64,000 bases of DNA from Brassicibacter mesophilus (GTDB taxonomy: Bacteria > Bacillota > Clostridia > Tissierellales > Proteiniboraceae): contig NZ_JBNPXI010000007.1 of NCBI RefSeq assembly GCF_050433385.1, positions 62,001 to 126,000 of the forward strand. Reading direction: 5' to 3'. The translations under genes and the position numbers were made by a program. Shown here in pieces: positions 53,921-62,936 of this stretch; positions within the stretch are counted from its first letter, which is position 1, and each line of letters begins with the position of its first letter. Below the pieces are notes generated by a model that was not told where the DNA came from, ran no database searches, and was given only the letters and a program-made list of their open reading frames with translations.

Positions 53921-55048
53921 TTAAATATTTTTTTTATATATTCTATATGTCTTATAAATTTTACCGCCTAGTTTCTCAATATCTCTTTGCATGATTTTGT
54001 TATATTCCCATACGGTTGACCCTTCACCGTATTTATAACCTTTTTTTATCAACGCCTCAAGCCCCTTTAAATAAATAGCCGAGGGTACTCCTTTCTTTCG
54101 GTATTCAGGAATGACAAACAACACAAATAACCTAGCTCTGTCTATCTTCCTCTTATGATAAAGATACTTTATAAATCCAAAAGGAAATAATCTTCCATTC
54201 ATATGCTTCAACACTTGATTATAATCTGGTAAAGCTATATTAAATCCTATTGGTGTACCGTCCTTAGCTCTCGCTATATATATCAAATCAGGATCTGCTA
54301 CAGGAACTAAATTTTTACCTATTACTTTAATTTCTTCTTCAGTTGGCGGTATAAAATCATCCCATTCTTCCGGCATAGCTTTATCAATTATTTCTTTAAC
54401 ATCCATCATTTCTTTTTCTATATTCTTTATATTAAGCTTATCTATTGTGAACCCATATTTCTCCATCGCATATGGAACGTATTTCCTATACCTTTCATCT
54501 ATTCCTTTATTTATTTCATAATAGTATGCGTAACAATCCCAATATTTTTCAAATCCATAGAGTTCAAAAATACCACGATAATATTCTTTATTATATGTAT
54601 TCATAACCATAGTAGGATCAGTAAAATTATCTATGAGCAATCCACGATTATCATCACCATTTGGTAAAGAAATTGGCCCAATAATCCTTTCCATACCTTT
54701 ATCTTTTAACCAATCAGTTGCATAATTGAATAATGCTTTTGCAACTTCATAATCTTCAACACATTCAAACAACGATATATATCCTTCTTTATATTGTTTT
54801 GCACTGTTCAAATGTTCATTTATTCCTACACAAAGTCTCCCACAAGGTTCATTATTCTTATAAGCAAGTAAAAGTAAATACGGCCCACTTTCTTTTAATG
54901 AGTTATTCTCTCCTCTAATTGATTTTTTAAAATCTGAAATTAATGGAGGAATCCAGCATGTATCTCCATTATATATTTTCCATGGTAGCTTAATAAAATG
55001 TTTTTCTGTCTTTGCCGAATCTACCTTACACACAAATATATCTCCCAT
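53921..55048 (-). CDS. GNAT-type N-acetyltransferase, YghO-like
   Basis: The 375-residue product has an N-terminal domain with WIPPLISDFKK, a middle part with GPISLPNGDDNRGLLID, and a C-terminal acetyltransferase-like region (about 255-365, ARLFVLFVIPEYRKKGVPSAIY). It resembles the poorly studied E. coli YghO family, whose substrate is unknown. It is a single gene divergent from guaD. The ATG follows GGGGGGATAAA. Confidence 0.75.
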   Translation of the reverse strand: MGDIFVCKVDSAKTEKHFIKLPWKIYNGDTCWIPPLISDFKKSIRGENNSLKESGPYLLLLAYKNNEPCGRLCVGINEHLNSAKQYKEGYISLFECVEDYEVAKALFNYATDWLKDKGMERIIGPISLPNGDDNRGLLIDNFTDPTMVMNTYNKEYYRGIFELYGFEKYWDCYAYYYEINKGIDERYRKYVPYAMEKYGFTIDKLNIKNIEKEMMDVKEIIDKAMPEEWDDFIPPTEEEIKVIGKNLVPVADPDLIYIARAKDGTPIGFNIALPDYNQVLKHMNGRLFPFGFIKYLYHKRKIDRARLFVLFVIPEYRKKGVPSAIYLKGLEALIKKGYKYGEGSTVWEYNKIMQRDIEKLGGKIYKTYRIYKKNI

Positions 55049-55364
55049 TTTATCCCCCCGTATATAATCACTCTTCTAATTTTTTTAGTATAAAATAGTA
55101 TGTTTTTATATACAATAACTAAAGCAATGCCATGTATTAGTAAAGATTCTACAAAAATTTATCATTCCCTCTACATTAGCAGATATTTTGTCATACATTA
55201 AACCTATAGATAAGTAGTAACATAGCTATTTAGGGGCTTTTATTAACATTTAACCAATAATTTTATAGTCAAAAATGTAGTCTCACCTAATATATCCATT
55301 TAACACTGCTCTCAATACCTGTACGCATTGGAATTACTGATGTAAATACAGTTCATTAGGTAAC

Positions 55365-55393
55365 TTGAATAAGAATTTTGTTAATTATATAAT
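55365..55393 (+). promoter_or_regulatory. Predicted sigma-A promoter of guaD
   Basis: TTGAAT (55365-55370), 17-nt spacer, TATAAT (55388-55393). In the 391-bp divergent gap 55049-55439 I looked for a purine riboswitch and found none. An ACCTAAT/ATTAGGT inverted pair flanks the segment just upstream. Confidence 0.7.
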
Positions 55394-55439
55394 AGAGGTG
55401 AACGTTTTCTTGTTACATTATTGTTAAGGAGTTGATTTT

Positions 55440-56738
55440 ATGAATCAAACACAAACAAAGGGTTCAATAAAGATTTACAAAGGGAATGTAATCTTTACTA
55501 AAACACCTGAAGAGTTTGTAGTATTAGAGAATGGTTACATCATAGTTGAAGATAAAAAAGTTAAGCAGGTAGTAGCATCTATACCACAACAATATAAAGA
55601 TATAAATGTTATTGACTTTGGTGATAAATTAATTATTCCTGGATTTGTTGATTTACACTTCCATGCTCCGCAATTTCCAAATAGAGGTCTTGGACTAGAC
55701 AAAGAGCTTCTACCTTGGTTAGAACAATATACTTTCCCTGAAGAAGCTAAATACAAAGATTTAGATTATGCAAAAAAAGTTTACTCAAGAGTTGTTAAAG
55801 AAGTATGGAAACAAGGTACAACTCGTATAGTTCTATTTAGTAGCGTTCATAAAGAATCAACAGGACTTTTATTTGATTTGTTTGATAAGTCGGGTTTAGG
55901 TGCTTATGTTGGAAAAGTAAATATGGATAGAAACTGCGCTGATTTCTTAGTGGAAGATACACAGAATTCTCTAAACGATACTGAAGATTTTATAAAAGAC
56001 TATGTAGGTAAATCAGAGCTAGTTAAACCAATAATTACTCCTAGGTTTGTTCCAACTTGTACTCCTGAACTTATGAAGGGGCTAGGAGAATTAGCACAAA
56101 AATATAATGTTCCAATACAATCACACATTTCAGAAAATACAGGTGAAGTTGAATGGGTTAAAGAATTGCACCCAGAGCACCGTGATTATGCTAGCGTTTA
56201 TGACTATTTTGGATTATTTGGACATAAACCAACTGTAATGGCTCATTGTATTCATAACACTGACGAAGAGATTGAAATGATGCGTAAAAATGGTGTTTAT
56301 GCTGCTCACAGTCCTCACTCAAACTTAAATCTTTCAAGTGGTATTATGCCGGTTAGAAAATTCCTTGAAAGAGGAGTAAATGTTGGATTAGCTACAGATG
56401 TAAGTGGCGGGCACAAGGTATCTATAGCTAGTGTAATGGCTGTAGCTGCTCAGGCTTCTAAAATAAAATGGTTAGAAACTAATAAAGAACTAGATCCATT
56501 AACTACTTCTGAAGTATTCTATTTAGGTACTAAAGGAGGCGGAAGCTTCTTTGGCAAAGTAGGAAGTTTTGAAGAAAATTATGATTTTGATGCTCTTGTA
56601 ATCGATGATAGTTCATTAGGTGACTTAGACCTGACAATCGAAGAGCGTCTTCAAAGATTTATATATATAGGTGATGACAGAAACATCATAGAAAGATATG
56701 TAGCTGGAAATAAAATTGATGAACCTTGTTTTGAATAA
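55440..56738 (+). CDS. guaD: Guanine deaminase
   Basis: Amidohydrolase that converts guanine to xanthine in purine catabolism and salvage. The 432-residue product has metal ligands in DLHFHAPQ (His73, His75), SHISEN, AHCIHN and TDVSGG, the guanine deaminase pattern. RFVPTC is the substrate-side motif. The ATG follows AAGGAGTTGATTTT. No other purine gene is adjacent. Confidence 0.93.
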   Translation: MNQTQTKGSIKIYKGNVIFTKTPEEFVVLENGYIIVEDKKVKQVVASIPQQYKDINVIDFGDKLIIPGFVDLHFHAPQFPNRGLGLDKELLPWLEQYTFPEEAKYKDLDYAKKVYSRVVKEVWKQGTTRIVLFSSVHKESTGLLFDLFDKSGLGAYVGKVNMDRNCADFLVEDTQNSLNDTEDFIKDYVGKSELVKPIITPRFVPTCTPELMKGLGELAQKYNVPIQSHISENTGEVEWVKELHPEHRDYASVYDYFGLFGHKPTVMAHCIHNTDEEIEMMRKNGVYAAHSPHSNLNLSSGIMPVRKFLERGVNVGLATDVSGGHKVSIASVMAVAAQASKIKWLETNKELDPLTTSEVFYLGTKGGGSFFGKVGSFEENYDFDALVIDDSSLGDLDLTIEERLQRFIYIGDDRNIIERYVAGNKIDEPCFE

Positions 56739-56753
56739 TAAGCATTAACAATA

Positions 56754-56783
56754 AAAAGAAGCCATTTTTACAGGCTTCTCTTT
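56754..56783. terminator. Bidirectional terminator
   Basis: Stem AGAAGCC/GGCTTCT with A/T-rich flanks giving T-runs on both strands. It serves guaD and the converging MFS gene. Confidence 0.83.
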
Positions 56784-56785
56784 TA

Positions 56786-58048
56786 TTATCCTTCAAGTAT
56801 TTTATCTTCATTTATATGCTGTAAGGAGTTTTTCTTTTCGTACTTTTCTAAATTAAGCATAAAAATAGTTGAAACCACTCCGAATATACCAATCATAATC
56901 CATGCATGCTCAATAGTAACATGAGTTAAGATTTTACCCATCCCCCAAGGTCCAAGAGTATATCCCATACCAAATATTATAGGAAGTGCGGCACTCATTC
57001 TTCCTCTATGCGATGCTGGTGTATGATTAGCAATGAAAGGAGACGTACTTATAGATAACAGTATCTCTCCTATTGTAAATATGAATACCGAAACAAAGAA
57101 AAATAGTAAAGTGTTTAAAAATCCTAGCATCCCAAATCCTATAGCATATAAAAGTCCTCCATACGCCATAAGTCTTATGTTTTGAGCTTTTTCACCTAGT
57201 TTAGTTACAATTGGTGTAAAGAAAATAACTACAATACCATTAAAGCTGGCCATAATTCCATAGTAGTATGCACCATTAGATAGAAAGTTTTGATCTGAAT
57301 GCAGTGGCATCAAAAATCCCCACTGAGAATAGACAAAGTTAAAGCCAAATGTAATCAATGCAAAATATATAAGAATAGGTCTTCTCAGAAGAACTGAAAT
57401 TATGGAACCTTCTTCTCTTTTTTCTAATACTCTCTCTTTATCTGTTATCTGTTCCTCAGTTTTATGTATGGTCTCTTTAATGAAAATTGTTATTAGACTA
57501 AGTGATAAAAGTGCAGTAAGTGCATCCCCTATAAATATCCATGGTAAATGATTCTTATATAATATACCTCCAATAAGAGGTCCAATAGCAAATCCAATAT
57601 TCCAGCCCATATAAGATAAAGAATATGCCCCTTTTCTATTTTCAGGTGTTGTCAAATCTGCAATAAGAGAATCATGTGCTGGCCCTGCAGCCACCATTGA
57701 AGCTCCTGCGAGCATTATAACATATACCATATTCATAGATGGCTCCATAAATCCACAGATAATATATAAAATTGCAGCAATTGTATCAAAAAATATAATG
57801 ACCTTTTTTCTTCCTATAGTATCTGCTAGTTTTCCCCCTATAATAGAAGCTGGAAGATATAAAAACCCTGAAATACTCATATAGAATCCAGCTTCTTCAC
57901 TTGATAATCCTACATTCTTTGTAAGTATAAAAGTAAGTAAAGGCATTACAAAACATCCAAGTGCATTTACTATTCTGGATATGAATATTACATATACTTC
58001 CCTTGGTAACCCCTTGTACGGAGTTAATAAATCCTTAATTCTAGTCAT
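56786..58048 (-). CDS. MFS transporter, probable drug exporter
   Basis: The 420-residue product has about 12 membrane helices and the MFS motif A GGKLADTIGRKK (71-82), with a charged central loop (KETIHKTEEQITDKE) between the halves. The closest general type is the MdtG/MdtH-like drug:H+ antiporter group; the substrate is not shown by sequence. The ATG follows AGGAGGGAAATTAAG. Upstream lie two terminators, a short ORF and a consensus promoter, suggesting attenuation control. Confidence 0.88.
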   Translation of the reverse strand: MTRIKDLLTPYKGLPREVYVIFISRIVNALGCFVMPLLTFILTKNVGLSSEEAGFYMSISGFLYLPASIIGGKLADTIGRKKVIIFFDTIAAILYIICGFMEPSMNMVYVIMLAGASMVAAGPAHDSLIADLTTPENRKGAYSLSYMGWNIGFAIGPLIGGILYKNHLPWIFIGDALTALLSLSLITIFIKETIHKTEEQITDKERVLEKREEGSIISVLLRRPILIYFALITFGFNFVYSQWGFLMPLHSDQNFLSNGAYYYGIMASFNGIVVIFFTPIVTKLGEKAQNIRLMAYGGLLYAIGFGMLGFLNTLLFFFVSVFIFTIGEILLSISTSPFIANHTPASHRGRMSAALPIIFGMGYTLGPWGMGKILTHVTIEHAWIMIGIFGVVSTIFMLNLEKYEKKNSLQHINEDKILEG

Positions 58049-58082
58049 CTTAATTTCCCTCCTATGTCAGATAAATATATAT

Positions 58083-58130
58083 AAAAAAGTCATGGACTGC
58101 ATATTATATACACAGATAGCCCATGACTTT
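58083..58130 (-). terminator. Second attenuator terminator before the MFS gene
   Basis: Stem AAAGTCATGG/CCATGACTTT (58121-58130 with 58086-58095) around a 25-nt loop, then TTTTTTA on the minus strand. It ends 35 bp before the exporter start. Confidence 0.82.
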
Positions 58131-58163
58131 GAAAGCAAATAAATATAGTTCCTCATGTATCAT

Positions 58164-58196
58164 AAAAAAGCCACGGATTGATTACAAACCGTGGCT
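58164..58196 (-). terminator. First attenuator terminator before the MFS gene
   Basis: Stem AGCCACGG/CCGTGGCT with a 12-nt loop, then TTTTTTA on the minus strand. It lies about 50 nt after the short ORF stop. The segment ATAGCC at its 5' side could instead pair with GGGCTAT inside the second hairpin. Confidence 0.87.
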
Positions 58197-58247
58197 ATAC
58201 ATATCTTTCCAGTTGACTATATCAATAGACACAAACATCTATTAAAT

Positions 58248-58325
58248 CTATGACTGTATATCAAGGTCGTAATCTTTAAATATAAAACTTTTATTATCTG
58301 CTACGAAAACTATTTTAGCTTTCAT
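58248..58325 (-). CDS. Short leader ORF (25 residues) upstream of the MFS exporter
   Basis: ATG with a strong site (GGAGG, 9-nt spacer) encodes MKAKIVFVADNKSFIFKDYD plus LDIQS, then TAG. It starts about 35 nt after the predicted start of transcription. AGGTCGT of its own ribosome binding site is complementary to ACGACCT inside the ORF (58264-58270), so translation can open or close the structure. Leader ORFs placed this way sense ribosome-targeting drugs in known efflux genes. Confidence 0.6.
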   Translation of the reverse strand: MKAKIVFVADNKSFIFKDYDLDIQS

Positions 58326-58365
58326 GAGTCACGACCTCCAATACAAAATTTATAATAACTATATA

Positions 58366-58394
58366 ATTATACTGTTAATTTATATTTTTGTCAA
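58366..58394 (-). promoter_or_regulatory. Consensus sigma-A promoter of the leader ORF-MFS unit
   Basis: Minus-strand TTGACA (58389-58394), 17-nt spacer, TATAAT (58366-58371): a perfect match. It lies 12 bp after the carB stop, so the exporter is not a mere tail of carAB. Confidence 0.9.
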
Positions 58395-58406
58395 ACATTT
58401 TGCATA

Positions 58407-61400
58407 CTATTTGAAATATTCATTTAATGCTCTATATTCTAACTTCTCACCTTTCTCTAAAACATTTATAGCTTTTTTAAAAATACGAGCTGTTTCTATA
58501 CTAGTAAACACAGGTATGTTATACTCTTGTGCTTTTTTTCTAATTCTATAACCAGTTTTTCTTTCATCATCTCCGAGCGTTGGAGTATTAACAATCATAC
58601 TAAGCTTCCCTTGCATTATCATATTTTCTATGTCAGAATACTTTATCTCCTCAGTTTTTATCCCATATTCCACTAAAACCCTGTTAGTTCCTTCTGAAGA
58701 ATATATCTTAAACCCTAGATTTTGATAATCCTTCGCTATTTTTACCCCTTCTAGTTTATCAATATCATTTAAAGATATATATACTGCACCATCTACAGGT
58801 ATTTTAATTCCTGAGCTTCTGAATGCCTTATATACAGCTTTATCTACGTCTGTATCTATCCCTAGTATTTCCCCTGTTGATTTCATCTCCGGTCCTAAAT
58901 GAATATCAGCACCATTTATCTTTCTCGTTGAAAACACAGGAGCCTTGACTGCATACAAATCTTGATTAGGTTTTAACCCAATCCCGTATGGCGAATTCTT
59001 AAGCTTCCTACCAATCATTGCCTCAAACGCAAGCTTAACCATTGGCACTCCAGTAACTTTACTTAATATAGGAACTGTTCTAGATGCTCTAGGATTTACT
59101 TCTATCACATGTATTTCTTTTCCATCGTATACATACTGTATATTAATAAGTCCTATTGTTTTTAACTTTAAAGCTATTTTTGAAGTATAGTCAACTAGAG
59201 TCTCTATAACTTCTCTAGATAGGTTTATAGGTGGATATATGGTTATGCTGTCTCCAGAATGTATTCCCGTTCTCTCTACATGCTCCATAATACCCGGGAT
59301 TAATATATCTTCTCCATCAGATACTGCGTCTACTTCTATTTCTATTCCTTTTACATACTTATCTATTAGAACTGGATGCTCAGATGAAAGTGATACTGCT
59401 TCAGTTATATACTCTTCAAGAGCACTCTTATCATAAACTACCTTCATTGCACGCCCACCTATTACATAAGAAGGTCTAACTACTACTGGATATCCTAGTT
59501 CTTCAGCTGCTTTGAAGGCTTCATTAGTGTTTATAACTGTAGTCCCGTCAGGACTAGATATACAGAGATCGTCAAGAAACTCACTAAACTTGCCTCTATC
59601 TTCAGCAAGATCAATGGATTCGAATGAAGTCCCAAGTATATTTATATTCTTTTTATACAGCTTTTCAGCTAAATTTAATGATGTTTGACCACCAAACTGA
59701 ACTATTACTCCTTCTGGTTGTTCCTGCTCGATTATGTTCATCACATTTTCTATATTTAATGGCTCAAAGTATAATTTATCAGCTGTATCAAAGTCTGTAC
59801 TCACCGTTTCAGGATTATTATTAATAATTATTGAACTATATCCACATTCTTTTATTGCTTTTACTCCATGTACACAGCAATAATCGAATTCTATACCCTG
59901 TCCTATTCTTATTGGCCCTGAACCTAACACTATTATTTTCTTTCCATCAGACATTATATTTTCATCTTCTTGTTCATAGCTCGAGTAGTAATAAGGTGTT
60001 TCCGCCTCAAACTCTCCACCGCACGTATCTACCATCTTGTATATTGGATATATACTATTTTTCATTATCAAGTCATCTATCTGTTCTACACTTAGTCCTG
60101 ATAACTCACTTATATAATCATTAAGAAATCCCATAGATTTAGCTTGGTATAAGAGTTCTGCATTTAACTGTCCATATGCAATCTTATTCTCCATAGCTAT
60201 AATGTTGTTCATTCCATTTAGAAACCATCTATCTATTTTTGTCTCATTAAATATCTTGTCCACAGTTATTTTCATTCTCAAGGCTTGAGCTATTGCAAAA
60301 ATTCTTTCATCATCACATAATCTAATTTTAGTAATGATTTCTTTATGACTTAATCTTGTTAACTTGTCTGTCTTTAATCCAGTAGATTTAACCTCTAGTG
60401 AACCTATAGCCTTTAGTAGTGCACTTTCAAAGCTTCTTCCAATAGCCATCACTTCTCCTGTAGCCTTCATCTGAGTCCCTAGTGTTCTCGCTGTTTTTCT
60501 AAATTTATCAAAAGGCCATTTTGGTATTTTTACAACAACATAATCTAATGTTGGTTCAAAGCAAGCACTTGAGCTTTTTGTAACATAATTTTTTAATTCA
60601 GCTAAGCTATAGCCGATGGCTATTTTAGCAGCTATCTTAGCTATGGGATATCCAGCTGCCTTTGAAGCTAGAGCGCTAGAACGACTTACTCTAGGGTTAA
60701 CCTCAATTACTATATATTTATCGCTATTAGGATCTAAAGCAAACTGTACATTACATCCTCCTCTGATTTCAAGACTTCTAACTATTTTTATTGATGATTG
60801 TCTCAACATCTGATATTCCTTATCTCTTAAAGTCTGAGATGGAGCTACTACTATACTATCACCAGTATGCACTCCCACAGGATCTATATTTTCCATATTG
60901 CATACTATTATACAGTTGTCATCATTATCTCTTATAACCTCATACTCAATCTCTTTCCATCCTGCAACACTCTGCTCTAGCAGTATCTGTCCTATAGGAC
61001 TGTTATTGATTCCACTAGTACATATTTCATCAAGCTCTTCATTATTATTAGCAATGCCCCCTCCAGTTCCACCCAAAGTGTATGCTGGTCTTATTATTAC
61101 TGGAAACCCGTTAACACTAGCAAAATCTCTACATTGTTCTAGGTTCGTAGCTATAATGCTGTTTGCTATGGGTTCTCTTATATTAATCATCTGCTCTTTA
61201 AATAACTCTCTATCCTCTGCTTTTTTTATAGATTCTACATCTATTCCTAACAGCTTTACATCATGCTTTTCTAATATTCCAGCTTTTTCAAGGTCCATAG
61301 CCAAGTTTAATGCAGTTTGCCCTCCAAAACCCGCAAGTATTCCATCAGGATGTTCTTTTTCGATTATTTTTTCCAGACATTCAACGGTTAAAGGCTCTAT

Positions 61401-61595
61401 ATATACTTTATCTGCTATATCAGCATCTGTCATTATAGTAGCAGGATTACTATTGACAAGTACTGTTTCTATTCCTTCTTCTCTTACGGCCTTACAGGCT
61501 TGCGTTCCAGAGTAATCAAATTCTGCTGCTTGTCCAATGACTATTGGTCCTGACCCAATTATTATGACTTTCTTAACAGACTTGTTTATCGGCAT
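58407..61595 (-). CDS. carB: Carbamoyl-phosphate synthase large subunit
   Basis: Makes carbamoyl phosphate from ammonia, bicarbonate and 2 ATP for pyrimidines and arginine. The 1062-residue product has two homologous ATP-grasp halves (about 1-400 and 550-935), an oligomerisation region and a C-terminal MGS-like allosteric domain (about 935-1062). The start overlaps the carA end by 23 bp after AAAGGAGGATAACT. Confidence 0.97.
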   Translation of the reverse strand: MPINKSVKKVIIIGSGPIVIGQAAEFDYSGTQACKAVREEGIETVLVNSNPATIMTDADIADKVYIEPLTVECLEKIIEKEHPDGILAGFGGQTALNLAMDLEKAGILEKHDVKLLGIDVESIKKAEDRELFKEQMINIREPIANSIIATNLEQCRDFASVNGFPVIIRPAYTLGGTGGGIANNNEELDEICTSGINNSPIGQILLEQSVAGWKEIEYEVIRDNDDNCIIVCNMENIDPVGVHTGDSIVVAPSQTLRDKEYQMLRQSSIKIVRSLEIRGGCNVQFALDPNSDKYIVIEVNPRVSRSSALASKAAGYPIAKIAAKIAIGYSLAELKNYVTKSSSACFEPTLDYVVVKIPKWPFDKFRKTARTLGTQMKATGEVMAIGRSFESALLKAIGSLEVKSTGLKTDKLTRLSHKEIITKIRLCDDERIFAIAQALRMKITVDKIFNETKIDRWFLNGMNNIIAMENKIAYGQLNAELLYQAKSMGFLNDYISELSGLSVEQIDDLIMKNSIYPIYKMVDTCGGEFEAETPYYYSSYEQEDENIMSDGKKIIVLGSGPIRIGQGIEFDYCCVHGVKAIKECGYSSIIINNNPETVSTDFDTADKLYFEPLNIENVMNIIEQEQPEGVIVQFGGQTSLNLAEKLYKKNINILGTSFESIDLAEDRGKFSEFLDDLCISSPDGTTVINTNEAFKAAEELGYPVVVRPSYVIGGRAMKVVYDKSALEEYITEAVSLSSEHPVLIDKYVKGIEIEVDAVSDGEDILIPGIMEHVERTGIHSGDSITIYPPINLSREVIETLVDYTSKIALKLKTIGLINIQYVYDGKEIHVIEVNPRASRTVPILSKVTGVPMVKLAFEAMIGRKLKNSPYGIGLKPNQDLYAVKAPVFSTRKINGADIHLGPEMKSTGEILGIDTDVDKAVYKAFRSSGIKIPVDGAVYISLNDIDKLEGVKIAKDYQNLGFKIYSSEGTNRVLVEYGIKTEEIKYSDIENMIMQGKLSMIVNTPTLGDDERKTGYRIRKKAQEYNIPVFTSIETARIFKKAINVLEKGEKLEYRALNEYFK

Positions 61596-62664
61596 AGTTA
61601 TCCTCCTTTATTAGCGTCATAAATTTGTCAAACAAATGTGCTGTATCTGTAGGTCCTGGAGCTCCCTCAGGATGAAATTGCACGGAAAAAACAGGGAGAT
61701 TTATATGCTTCATCCCTTCCACTGTTCCATCATTAAGATTTGTATGAGTTATAACCATACCTTTATTCTTTATACTGTCAGCATCTACGCTGTATCCATG
61801 GTTCTGGGAGGTTATATACGCCCTCTTCCTCTCAATGTCATATACTCCATGATTCCCACCGCGATGTCCATACTTCATTTTGTAGGTATCTCCCCCGAAT
61901 GCAAGAGCTAGTATCTGATGACCTAGGCATATTCCAAATGTAGGTAAGCTATGAGCAAGTCTTCTTGCTGTATCTATAGCTCCTGTCAGAGTTTTCGGAT
62001 CTCCAGGTCCATTACTTAATAGTATTCCCGAAGGGCTGCTCTCCATTATTTGCTCATAAGTTGCATCATATGGAAATACTGTTATATCAAATCCTCTGCT
62101 TCTTAGATTATTAAGAATGTTAGCTTTTATGCCGAAATCTAATACTGCTATTCTTGGACCATCTCCCGCTAAGTGGACTATTTCATTAGTACTAACTTCC
62201 TTTACCCAATTATCATTTGCTTTTTCTTTCATTAAATATTTTTCAAGCTCACCAACTGAAAGTTCTTGGTTTGTTATTACACACTTTAAAGCTCCACTAT
62301 TCCTTATTTTCTTAGTTATACTTCTTGTATCGACATCATATATACCAACAACACCCTTGCTTTTTAACATATCGTCAAGCACACTTTCACTCATGTAATT
62401 TGAGGGGTTGTTAGATACAGCTTTCACAACAAACCCTTTTGCATAAATACTTCCAGACTCATTTTCTAAGACATTAGTACCATAATTTCCTATCAACGGA
62501 TAAGTCATAGTTACTATTTGTCCTGCATATGAAGGATCTGTAAGAATTTCCTGATAGCCTGTCATTGACGTATTAAAAACAAGCTCACCAACAGAAACTC
62601 CAGAATGTCCAAAACCTTTTCCAACATACACAGTACCATCCTCAAGATATAATAATCCTATCAT
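61573..62664 (-). CDS. carA: Carbamoyl-phosphate synthase small subunit
   Basis: Glutaminase subunit that supplies ammonia to CarB. The 363-residue product has the CPSase small N-domain and a class I glutamine amidotransferase domain with Cys in GICLGH and His in VQFHPEG. The start was set at the ATG for MIGLLYLEDGTVYVG after AGGGGTGAT; an upstream GTG lies within the attenuator loop and was rejected. Confidence 0.96.
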   Translation of the reverse strand: MIGLLYLEDGTVYVGKGFGHSGVSVGELVFNTSMTGYQEILTDPSYAGQIVTMTYPLIGNYGTNVLENESGSIYAKGFVVKAVSNNPSNYMSESVLDDMLKSKGVVGIYDVDTRSITKKIRNSGALKCVITNQELSVGELEKYLMKEKANDNWVKEVSTNEIVHLAGDGPRIAVLDFGIKANILNNLRSRGFDITVFPYDATYEQIMESSPSGILLSNGPGDPKTLTGAIDTARRLAHSLPTFGICLGHQILALAFGGDTYKMKYGHRGGNHGVYDIERKRAYITSQNHGYSVDADSIKNKGMVITHTNLNDGTVEGMKHINLPVFSVQFHPEGAPGPTDTAHLFDKFMTLIKEDNYADKQVC

Positions 62665-62674
62665 TCTATCACCC

Positions 62675-62734
62675 CTACCAGTATAATTTTGGGGCATAAA
62701 AAATGCCCTTCTGGTTTTGGGCACAGAAAGGCAT
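62675..62734 (-). CDS. Candidate 19-residue leader ORF in the carAB attenuator
   Basis: ATG preceded by AAGAGGATAACT encodes MPFCAQNQKGIFYAPKLYW, ending TAG, 10 bp before the carA start. It spans the whole terminator hairpin, so translation would disrupt termination. The site and first codons match those of carB almost base for base (GAGGATAACTATGCC). It may be chance or a duplicated initiation region. Confidence 0.35.
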   Translation of the reverse strand: MPFCAQNQKGIFYAPKLYW

Positions 62735-62801
62735 AGTTATCCTCTTAAAAGACAATCAACGATATCGCATACCTTTCTAGCCTCTCTGGACCAGATTAAA
62801 G
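62698..62801 (-). promoter_or_regulatory. PyrR-type attenuator of carAB
   Basis: The minus strand has the PyrR-binding element GGTCCAGAGAGGCT (62779-62792) in a CTTT...AAAG-type stem. An 11-bp terminator stem follows (62703-62713 with 62724-62734), then TTTTTT. With UMP high, PyrR would bind and permit termination. pyrR itself is not in the window. Confidence 0.88.
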
Positions 62802-62819
62802 ATAATTTTATTGTATAGA

Positions 62820-62848
62820 ATATTATCACTAAATTTGTTAACTGTCAA
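62820..62848 (-). promoter_or_regulatory. Predicted sigma-A promoter of carAB
   Basis: Minus-strand TTGACA (62843-62848), 17-nt spacer, TAATAT (62820-62825), just upstream of the PyrR site. Confidence 0.75.
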
Positions 62849-62936
62849 GACAAATTAACTGTTATTTATTCAGCTTAGATTTATAGATAACCAAGAAGGA
62901 ACTTTGAACTTACTCATCTATAATATAATTTTAATA

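Noticed and set aside
55049..55439. Possible purine riboswitch before guaD
   Set aside because: No conserved loop sequences of the purine aptamer are present; only a promoter and a weak inverted pair are seen.
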